5,028 nt of DNA from contig NVSO02000181.1 in the NCBI GenBank assembly GCA_002401305.2, positions 1 to 5,028 on the forward strand. The letters are read 5' to 3'. Source of the stretch: Rhodobiaceae bacterium (GTDB lineage Bacteria > Pseudomonadota > Alphaproteobacteria > Parvibaculales > Parvibaculaceae). A model generated the notes under the pieces. It made no database searches and was not told the origin of the DNA. It saw only the letters and a list, made by a program, of their open reading frames with translations. Below, piece after piece: positions 1-4,260 of this stretch (positions are counted from its first letter, which is position 1; the number at the start of each line of letters is the position of its first letter). The position numbers and the translations under genes are program-made.

Positions 1-893
1 GCAACAAGCTTCACCTTGCCGCCCTCTTTAATGGAGAACGCATTCATCGGGTGGTAGACGTAACAAGGGTCACCTTCGAACCAGCGGATCTTCTCAACGC
101 TCTCATTGCGCGCCATAACGCCCAGATAAGTTCGCTCCTCTTGGTCCCATGCGATCATAGGGCCGCCCTTCATGATACGGTCAATATCAATGGTGGCGGG
201 GAAAAGCGGGAAGATCACATGCTCATCAGTGGTGATGAAATCATGCATCATGCAAGCATAAGGGCCTTCAAACATTTCAGCTTTTGTCAGCTTGCCCGAG
301 GCATCAATCACATTATAGGCGTAGTCTTTGCTACCGGGACCACTGGCCATATAGCCAAAGAACAACATCTCACCTGTCACCGGATCAATCTTAGGGTGGG
401 CTGTCATCGGGCCTTTATATTTGCCGTCAAAATCCCAAGGGCCATGAGTTTCCAACGTCACCGGGTCCATCGCCACCGGAGAACTTCCCTCATCAATGGC
501 GAGCAATTTATCCCCGTGCCACACGATGTTGGTATTGGCCACATTGCGGCTGAGATGCTCAAAACCGGGCTCTCCAGCCCCTTCAAAAGTGGTGTCTTTT
601 AGCCGACGCCCTTCTTGACGTTGAGCCTTATAAAGATCGGTCTCTACCCAACGGTTCCGGTAAGACGCTTTGCCGTCTTCAATGTGAATGGCGTGCACCA
701 TGCCTTCGCCAAGGAACCAATGGTGCTTTTCGCCCAAAGGCGGAAACATCGGGTTTGGACCGGTGCGGTAAAGCGTGCCTGCTAAGCCCACTGGCAACTC
801 ACCTTCAACAATCAGGTCTGGTGCCGTGCATTCAGCCATGACAGGCGCAAAGTTTTCCTGCAGCACAGCGATATCTGGAAATGGTTTTGTCAT
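1..893 (-). CDS. Carotenoid oxygenase / lignostilbene-dioxygenase-like non-heme iron enzyme (partial, 3' end off window)
   Basis: This is the N-terminal 297 residues of a carotenoid cleavage oxygenase (RPE65/CCD/stilbene dioxygenase family); full members are usually about 470-500 residues. These enzymes are cytosolic seven-bladed propellers that cleave a C=C bond with O2, using Fe(II) held by four histidines. Three of the four are visible in family-typical contexts: H166 (TAHPK), H217 (MMHDF) and H281 (YVYHPMNAF); the fourth lies beyond the left edge. Other family marks are LYRTGPNP at 41-48, the WFLGEGMVHA segment at 59-68 and AMDPVTLETHG at 141-151. The ATG at 893-891 is preceded on the minus strand by GGAGGA (906-901) with a 7-nt spacer, a strong ribosome site that fixes the start. 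The gene diverges from a TetR regulator, which probably represses it. Residue 134, just before E135, is Asp, whereas I recall Lys there in true lignostilbene dioxygenases, so the substrate (apocarotenoid, stilbene-like or other alkene) is open. Family call sure; substrate unknown. Confidence 0.93.
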   Translation of the reverse strand, partial: MTKPFPDIAVLQENFAPVMAECTAPDLIVEGELPVGLAGTLYRTGPNPMFPPLGEKHHWFLGEGMVHAIHIEDGKASYRNRWVETDLYKAQRQEGRRLKDTTFEGAGEPGFEHLSRNVANTNIVWHGDKLLAIDEGSSPVAMDPVTLETHGPWDFDGKYKGPMTAHPKIDPVTGEMLFFGYMASGPGSKDYAYNVIDASGKLTKAEMFEGPYACMMHDFITTDEHVIFPLFPATIDIDRIMKGGPMIAWDQEERTYLGVMARNESVEKIRWFEGDPCYVYHPMNAFSIKEGGKVKLV

Positions 894-950
894 CAATGTC
901 TCCTCCGCCAAAAGCTTACGCTATTTGGCACGTCGGGTTTACGTCCTCTT

Positions 951-965
951 TATAACACTGTTATA
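951..965. promoter_or_regulatory. Perfect 15-bp palindrome, likely TetR-family operator
   Basis: TATAACA-C-TGTTATA is a perfect inverted repeat with 7-bp arms around a single central base. It lies 58 bp upstream of the oxygenase start and 193 bp upstream of the chosen tetR start, between the two divergent genes. It covers the proposed -10 hexamer and the expected start site of the oxygenase promoter, the usual place for a TetR-type repressor to block RNA polymerase. A possible rightward promoter (TTTACG at 938-943, 17-bp spacer, TTATAC at 961-966) also overlaps it, so the same site could autoregulate the repressor. The symmetry is read directly; binding by the neighbouring TetR protein is inference from gene arrangement. 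Confidence 0.7.
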
Positions 966-989
966 CCTAAGAATCCCTGTCAACGTCAA
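960..989 (-). promoter_or_regulatory. Probable sigma-70-type promoter of the oxygenase gene
   Basis: On the minus strand, a -35-like TTGACG (989-984) is followed after 18 bp by a -10-like TATAAC (965-960), placing the start site near 953 and leaving a leader of about 60 nt before the ATG at 893. An overlapping TTGACA (983-978) is a better -35 match but has no -10 at the right distance. The -10 hexamer lies inside the 15-bp palindrome at 951-965, which predicts repression by steric block. This is a consensus match read by eye, not mapped transcription. Confidence 0.55.
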
Positions 990-1158
990 GTAACCCCACT
1001 CCTCACTTTTGCGGAACTGCCTAAACAAATTTGCAGAGGTTCAAAGTGAAATTAAAAAAGCCCTTTCTCGTAAAAAGGCTCACATCTGTGTTAAAACCTT
1101 GGAAATACACGCACTTACGGTTTCTAACGCTGGAAACCTTGCAATGAGACGTCAAACA

Positions 1159-1875
1159 ATGAGTGACACTGAGCTGCAAGAAAGCACCGAAAAGCTGGAG
1201 AAGAAGCCCAAGGGGGGCCGTCAAAAGCGGCGTCCGGCCGAAGAACAAAGGCGCGCGCTCCTAGATGCGGCCACTCAAATGCTGCTCACCTCCGGCCCAG
1301 ACGGGATTTCACTGCGTAAACTGGCTAAAGAAGCCGGGCTAACAACAATGGCGATCTACACCCAATACGGTGGCAAAGACGGTGTACTCCACGCGCTCTA
1401 TGAAGAAGCTTTTCTACGCCTTGCCCTCAAGCAAGAAGCCGTGTCCAACGAAGGAGACCCACTCAATTGGCTTCGACAATTGGGCCGGGCTTACAGAGCC
1501 TTCGCGATAGAAAACCCCGCCTATTTTGCGCTCATGATCCGCATCACCGAACCCCAAGCCGCAGATAACGCAAGGACCGACCCCCAACAACCCACCCCTG
1601 CCCGCGAGATTGCAGCACAACGCTCTTTTCAATCCCTTCTCGCAGCAATCACCGCGTGCCAAGAAACTGATATTCTGCGCACAGATGTCTCCACCCAAGA
1701 AATTGCTGATGCGCTGTGGGCTGTGGTGAATGGCCTCACCAGCTTGGAGATGGCGGGTTACTACGCCACGGTAGAAGATGCAGAAAGCCGCTTTGCGCTC
1801 ACCGCTGGCATTTTGATCGAAGGTTTCTACAGCAAAAACTTTCGCGCTCTAGCTGAACACAATTTAGAATCCTAA
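1159..1875 (+). CDS. TetR/AcrR-family transcriptional repressor with WHG-like C-terminal domain
   Basis: A 238-residue one-component regulator: an N-terminal helix-turn-helix binds an operator as a dimer, and a C-terminal helical domain binds a small ligand that releases it. A charged, Lys/Arg-rich arm (about 11-32) leads into the TetR_N domain: RRALLDAATQML at 31-42, GPDGISLRKLAKEAGLT at 46-62 as helices 2-3, and MAIYTQYGGKDGVLHAL at 64-80, the typical recognition-helix segment ending in the F/Y-x-x-K-x-x-L signature. The C-terminus carries WAVVNGLTSLEMAGYY (187-202), which resembles the W-x-x-H-G (WHG) ligand domain of one TetR subgroup, with Asn where His is usual. The start is uncertain: the ATG at 1159 has only a weak GAGA about 9 nt upstream, the ATG at 1144 adds 5 residues, and the frame is open back to about 1009. 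The gene diverges from the oxygenase, its probable target; the ligand may be that enzyme's substrate or product (inference). Confidence 0.92.
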   Translation: MSDTELQESTEKLEKKPKGGRQKRRPAEEQRRALLDAATQMLLTSGPDGISLRKLAKEAGLTTMAIYTQYGGKDGVLHALYEEAFLRLALKQEAVSNEGDPLNWLRQLGRAYRAFAIENPAYFALMIRITEPQAADNARTDPQQPTPAREIAAQRSFQSLLAAITACQETDILRTDVSTQEIADALWAVVNGLTSLEMAGYYATVEDAESRFALTAGILIEGFYSKNFRALAEHNLES

Positions 1876-1883
1876 CGAGGCAC

Positions 1884-1914
1884 AAAAAAACACCCACGAA
1901 AAACCGTGGGTGTT
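1884..1914 (-). terminator. Intrinsic terminator of the minus-strand operon
   Basis: A perfect 10-bp stem (1889-1898 with 1905-1914, CGTGGGTGTT and its complement) closes a 6-nt loop. On the minus strand the stem is followed directly by a run of seven T (1890-1884), the classic rho-independent form. It lies about 30 nt past the stop of the DUF4389-like gene and so ends the isomerase-rhomboid-DUF4389 operon. It also sits 13 nt past the tetR stop on the other strand, where the hairpin is followed by only a weakly T-rich stretch, so it may end tetR transcription less efficiently. Confidence 0.85.
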
Positions 1915-1934
1915 GATTGATCGATTTTCAAGAA

Positions 1935-1960
1935 CGAAGATGTCTTACGAAACATCTTCG
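1935..1960 (-). other. Inverted repeat enclosing the DUF4389-like stop codon
   Basis: CGAAGATGT (1935-1943) and ACATCTTCG (1952-1960) form a perfect 9-bp stem with an 8-nt loop. The TAA stop of the DUF4389-like gene (1947-1945) falls inside the loop. No long T-run follows on either strand, so it is not a canonical terminator alone. Together with the terminator 20 bp away it makes a tandem hairpin at the 3' end of the operon mRNA, possibly protecting it from exonucleases or helping stop convergent tetR transcription. Confidence 0.55.
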
Positions 1961-2274
1961 CCTTCTCCCCTTGGGAAGGGCGTAAAGGGGAATGGCTTGT
2001 CTTCTTTTACGAAAACGATGAATGCCAAACATTCCCATACATACCGAATAAGGTTATGGCTAAAGCTGGCAAGCTCTTCATTTTTGTCGCCTTTCAACAG
2101 CACAACAATGAATTGAACACCGCCCAATAATATCGCTATGGAGAAGCCGATATTGCCGAGGAACCAAAAGCCAAGCATGTAAAGCAAGCGCTGCCAAAGC
2201 GGCTCACTCACCTCATCTTTGAGGGAGGATTTTCCTTCCGCAGACGGATCACTAGAGGCAGACATGTCACTCAT
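1945..2274 (-). CDS. Small membrane protein, DUF4389-like
   Basis: A 109-residue protein of unknown function resembling the DUF4389 family. After a polar N-terminus (1-24) comes EPLWQRLLYMLGFWFLGNIG (24-43), matching that family's opening P-W-x-R-L-L-Y-M pattern, then a long hydrophobic stretch (about 29-60, one long or two short membrane segments), a polar link with KGDKNEEL (61-68), a second hydrophobic part (about 76-89), and the PFPF motif (94-97) typical of the family's end. I prefer the ATG at 2274: on the minus strand GGAG (2284-2281) precedes it by 6 nt. The ATG at 2286 would add four residues and overlaps that ribosome site. It is the last gene of the operon, 194 bp after the rhomboid stop and just before a terminator. 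Membrane location is clear; the family is recalled from motifs; no function can be assigned. Confidence 0.82.
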   Translation of the reverse strand: MSDMSASSDPSAEGKSSLKDEVSEPLWQRLLYMLGFWFLGNIGFSIAILLGGVQFIVVLLKGDKNEELASFSHNLIRYVWECLAFIVFVKEDKPFPFTPFPRGEGEDVS

Positions 2275-2286
2275 CTTTTTCTCCAT

Positions 2287-2468
2287 GTGTTAACGCGAGG
2301 CCTTGCAACGCTTAATCTATGCAGAACCCTGCGATGGGGCGCAGTACCCGGTGCGGGGGGGGCTTTGGGTACCCTATAGAGGTGGGGAGCCTAAGCTCCC
2401 CTTTCAATCCCCTAGAATATCCCAATTACCGCCGATAGCTAACAATAGCTTACCTATAAAGCTAAAGT
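2287..2468. other. Intergenic spacer with hairpin and G8 tract between rhomboid and DUF4389-like genes
   Basis: This 182-bp spacer holds no credible gene. It contains a 7-bp stem GGGGAGC / GCTCCCC with a 4-nt loop (2384-2401), a GTACCC...GGGTAC inverted repeat (2344-2349 and 2367-2372), and a run of eight G (2355-2362) between the latter arms. On the minus strand, the operon's sense, the hairpin is not followed by T residues, so it is not a standard terminator. It could mark mRNA processing or attenuation between the second and third genes. I saw no clear separate promoter for the DUF4389-like gene. Confidence 0.5.
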
Positions 2469-3269
2469 TTATTTCTTACCGCGCCATTCGCCGTATCCCA
2501 CATTGCCAGGTCCTCCTGATGCAGAACGCTGCAACGGATCAAAAAAGCCAAACAACAAGAGACCCGCCAAGAAGCCACCCAAATGAGCTTCCCACGCAAT
2601 CGAGACAACTTCGCCATTGGGAGAAAACCCAGAGAGCCCGAAGAGGAAGTTTAAACCAACCCACAGACCAACAAAGATAAGCGTCCGCTTGTCACTCAAC
2701 GACTTCAGAAGGGACGCTTGCGCACGAGGGGCCTGATCATCTGGCGCGCCTCCACGCAATGCACCTAATGGACCCGGCGACAAGAAGATAAAGCGAGCCG
2801 CCCCGCCCATCAGGCCAGAGACCGCCCCCGACGCGCCGATGACAACGTCCATGCTCCCTTGATGAAGCACCATGTGAAAAATTGCAGCCAATGCCGCACA
2901 CACAAGATAGAAGGCAAGAAACCGCAAAATGCCAATGCGGCGCGCAACCGGCGTTCCAAACACCAACAACCAAACAGAGTTCAGTAGAATGTGGGTCAGG
3001 CTGCCATGCAAAAAGGCATAGGAGAAAAAACCCACAATGTCGGAGAACAGGCCGCCGGGGAAATTGCCATAAACAATCCCTTCAGTGCCCGTGTAACGCG
3101 CGGGGATAAACCCGTAGTGCGCAAGAGTTTCAAACTGAGCTTGCGGGTCAGAAAAATAGTTCAGAGCAAATGCCGCCCAAGTAACACTGAGCAGCCCTAA
3201 AATAACGGCGGGCACATTAAAGGCCGGTGGTTCTTTTCGAACACCTTCAGTTTGATCAAATTCAGACAT
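2469..3269 (-). CDS. Rhomboid-family intramembrane serine protease
   Basis: A 266-residue polytopic inner-membrane protein that would cleave substrates within or beside their transmembrane helices using a Ser-His dyad. The nucleophile motif GASG is at 145-148 (catalytic S147), followed by AVSG. The catalytic histidine is H229 in WEAHLGGFLAG (226-236). The LTHILLN segment (91-97) supplies the conserved H-x-x-x-N, with N97 as the usual oxyanion-hole residue. Hydrophobic segments fit a six- or seven-helix rhomboid: about 17-39, 74-89, 91-109, 112-135, 140-163, 196-214 and 225-243. All active-site residues are present, so it is probably an active protease and not an iRhom-like pseudoenzyme. A charged, soluble-looking insert lies at about 168-195, between the serine helix and the next one. 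The ATG at 3269 overlaps the stop of the upstream isomerase gene by 8 nt, with a GGAGG about 12 nt upstream, which indicates translational coupling. Its substrate is unknown. Confidence 0.95.
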   Translation of the reverse strand: MSEFDQTEGVRKEPPAFNVPAVILGLLSVTWAAFALNYFSDPQAQFETLAHYGFIPARYTGTEGIVYGNFPGGLFSDIVGFFSYAFLHGSLTHILLNSVWLLVFGTPVARRIGILRFLAFYLVCAALAAIFHMVLHQGSMDVVIGASGAVSGLMGGAARFIFLSPGPLGALRGGAPDDQAPRAQASLLKSLSDKRTLIFVGLWVGLNFLFGLSGFSPNGEVVSIAWEAHLGGFLAGLLLFGFFDPLQRSASGGPGNVGYGEWRGKK

Positions 3270-3864
3270 TCCGCAGCGCAGCCTCCACTAATGGCAACCG
3301 ATCATTGCCAAAATACATATCATTTGTGTTCACAAACATGGTCGGAGAGCCAAAGCCGCCCCGCTCAATCACGTCGTCAGTGTTGTGCCGCAAACGGTCC
3401 TTGATGTCTTGTTCTTTTATACGCGCCGAAAAATCCGCCCAATCCAGCCCAACCCGGCCACAAATCGCCTCAAGCACGCTGTCTTGTGAAATATCCTCAA
3501 GGTCTCCCCAATACGTCTTAAAGACATCGCGGGCATAGGCAGGCAATTTGCCCTCATCCAGCGCCAAAAAAGCGCCGCGCATGGCTTTAACTGAATTAAC
3601 GGGAAAAACAGGGGGATTACCGATTTTGATGCCGCAGAACCGTGCCCAATCGCGCAAATCCTTCACATAATGACGCCCTTTAAGGGGATGTGGGTTTGCG
3701 CGCGCCTCATATACATCCTTGTTCACGGCATTAAAGACACCGCCCACAAGGATGGGTTTCCAGATGATTTCCGCCCCCGTACGTTCCGCAACAGCCTCAA
3801 CCTGACTAAATGCCAGATAGGTCCACGGGCTTGAACAATCAAAATAAAACTCCAACGTCGCCAT
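3262..3864 (-). CDS. 2-hydroxychromene-2-carboxylate isomerase-like protein (DsbA/kappa-class GST fold)
   Basis: A 200-residue cytosolic thioredoxin-fold protein of the HCCA isomerase/kappa-GST family. NahD, the model member, uses glutathione to isomerise 2-hydroxychromene-2-carboxylate in naphthalene breakdown; many relatives have other, unknown substrates. The N-terminal FYFDCSSPWTYLAF (6-19) matches the family, with S12 before P13 at the position of the glutathione-activating serine (equivalent to the first cysteine of DsbA). The helical insertion contains NPPVFPVNSVKAMRGAF (about 83-99); near the end come FGSPTMFV with the cis-Pro loop and MYFGNDRLPLVE (about 183-194), both typical. I chose the ATG at 3864 because GGAGG (3874-3870) precedes it by 5 nt; a GTG at 3870 overlaps that site. 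It is the first gene of the operon, and no ring-cleavage genes are visible beside it, so a role in aromatic catabolism is unproven; a general glutathione-dependent function is equally possible. Confidence 0.92.
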   Translation of the reverse strand: MATLEFYFDCSSPWTYLAFSQVEAVAERTGAEIIWKPILVGGVFNAVNKDVYEARANPHPLKGRHYVKDLRDWARFCGIKIGNPPVFPVNSVKAMRGAFLALDEGKLPAYARDVFKTYWGDLEDISQDSVLEAICGRVGLDWADFSARIKEQDIKDRLRHNTDDVIERGGFGSPTMFVNTNDMYFGNDRLPLVEAALRNV

Positions 3865-4025
3865 CTTCACCTCCCAATTGATTTGATGCTCTTTAATGCC
3901 TCTTCACCCAAACAGCGGAGAACAGGGCAATCGGCTCAAATTTGGGGAAAAGGTAGCATAAGTGCCCCTCAGGCACCTAGCTCCTGCATGTATTTAACGA
4001 CCTGAGACAAACGCCCCAGAGATTT

Positions 4026-4040
4026 GTTTCAATTTGAAAC
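4026..4040. promoter_or_regulatory. Perfect 15-bp palindrome, candidate regulator-binding site
   Basis: GTTTCAA-T-TTGAAAC is a perfect inverted repeat with 7-bp arms around one central base. It lies about 145 bp upstream of the sigma-54 -24 element and about 162 bp upstream of the isomerase start, so it could serve either gene. The form suits a dimeric regulator. It is not the FNR/FnrL pattern (TTGAT-N4-ATCAA), and I do not recognise the cognate factor. Confidence 0.5.
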
Positions 4041-4084
4041 GACCCGCCCGCCCTCCGCGCTCAAACTTAACCAATCCCAGGCTT

Positions 4085-4123
4085 TGTCCCGCAATGTGAC
4101 ACAAATTGGGACACCATTAATGG
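4085..4123. promoter_or_regulatory. Cluster of inverted and direct repeats, possible activator site for the RpoN promoter
   Basis: TGTCCC (4085-4090) and GGGACA (4108-4113) are inverted arms 17 bp apart. GTGACAC (4096-4102) and GGGACAC (4108-4114) form a near-direct repeat with a 12-bp period. CCATTAATGG (4114-4123) follows as a perfect palindrome. The cluster is centred roughly 100 bp upstream of the expected sigma-54 start site, the usual distance for an enhancer-binding protein. Function is inferred from position only. Confidence 0.35.
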
Positions 4124-4176
4124 ATAGTAACCATGAAAACCGCAGAACTCCGTCACCACACCCCATAACACCCAGT

Positions 4177-4192
4177 TGGCACGCCAGTTGCT
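4177..4192 (+). promoter_or_regulatory. Sigma-54 (RpoN) -24/-12 promoter of the CsgG/HfaB-like gene
   Basis: TGGCACG-CCAG-TTGCT matches the sigma-54 consensus TGGCACG-N4-TTGC(A/T) at every defined position. The invariant GG (4178-4179) and GC (4190-4191) are separated by exactly 10 bases, as this sigma factor requires. Transcription would begin about 12 nt downstream of the GC, near 4203, giving a leader of roughly 57 nt before the ATG at 4261. Such promoters need an ATP-dependent enhancer-binding activator, so expression should be conditional (for example on motility, nitrogen or cell cycle, depending on the activator). The match is seen directly; activity is inferred. Confidence 0.83.
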
Positions 4193-4260
4193 CTCTTAAG
4201 ATCACAACAATAAATACGCAGCCAAAAAATGGCGCATCTCAGGCACTCAGGAGTTCAACT

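Larger units (their letters stand above)
3871..4260. other. 390-bp divergent intergenic control region
   Basis: No credible gene fits in this gap. It carries the isomerase ribosome site at its left end and the sigma-54 promoter and leader of the CsgG/HfaB-like gene at its right end. Between them lie a short GTGCC/GGCAC hairpin (3962-3976), a perfect 15-bp palindrome (4026-4040), a wide TGTCCC...GGGACA inverted repeat (4085-4113) and a CCATTAATGG palindrome (4114-4123). A frame beginning with ATG at 4120 is open and joins the CsgG-like frame, but it runs through the promoter and ribosome site and is not counted as coding. I found no convincing -35/-10 pair for the leftward operon. Confidence 0.7.

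Noticed and set aside
51..602. A 183-residue plus-strand open frame
   Set aside because: It is antisense to the oxygenase gene, whose iron-ligand motifs and ribosome site prove the minus-strand reading; its sequence resembles no family I know.
925..940. A second perfect sigma-54 -24 element, TTGGCACG, upstream of tetR
   Set aside because: The -12 part is missing: the bases where TTGC should fall read GTTT, with no GC at the required spacing, so this is not a functional RpoN promoter.
1009..1158. N-terminal extension of the TetR protein from a TTG near 1009
   Set aside because: The added residues show no TetR-family features, and the 238-residue form already has a normal basic arm before the helix-turn-helix.
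1960..1990. Repeat-like CCTTCTCCCCTTGGGAAGGG, similar in flavour to dispersed palindromic repeats of proteobacteria
   Set aside because: The pairing is imperfect and the bases encode the end of the DUF4389-like protein just after its PFPF motif, so a coding explanation is enough; only a genome-wide copy count could revive it.
2437..2463. Three AGCT motifs 10 and 13 bp apart downstream of the rhomboid gene
   Set aside because: The motif is a short self-complementary tetramer in an A/T-rich stretch, with no consistent flanks.
2882..3200. Plus-strand open frames of 75 and 69 codons
   Set aside because: Both are antisense to the rhomboid gene, whose catalytic motifs confirm the minus strand.
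4067..4074. Possible CtrA half-site TTAACCAA
   Set aside because: A single imperfect half-site without the second TTAA at 7-bp spacing is too weak to call.
3968..4246. Direct repeat of the 9-mer CTCAGGCAC at 3968-3976 and 4238-4246
   Set aside because: One 9-base match within a 390-bp region is not unlikely by chance, and no further copies or spacing pattern were seen.
4120..4260. A 47-codon in-frame N-terminal extension of the CsgG/HfaB-like protein starting at ATG 4120
   Set aside because: It would run through the sigma-54 promoter and its expected start site, and would bury the lipoprotein signal far inside the protein; the ATG at 4261 has a good ribosome site and a normal signal length.
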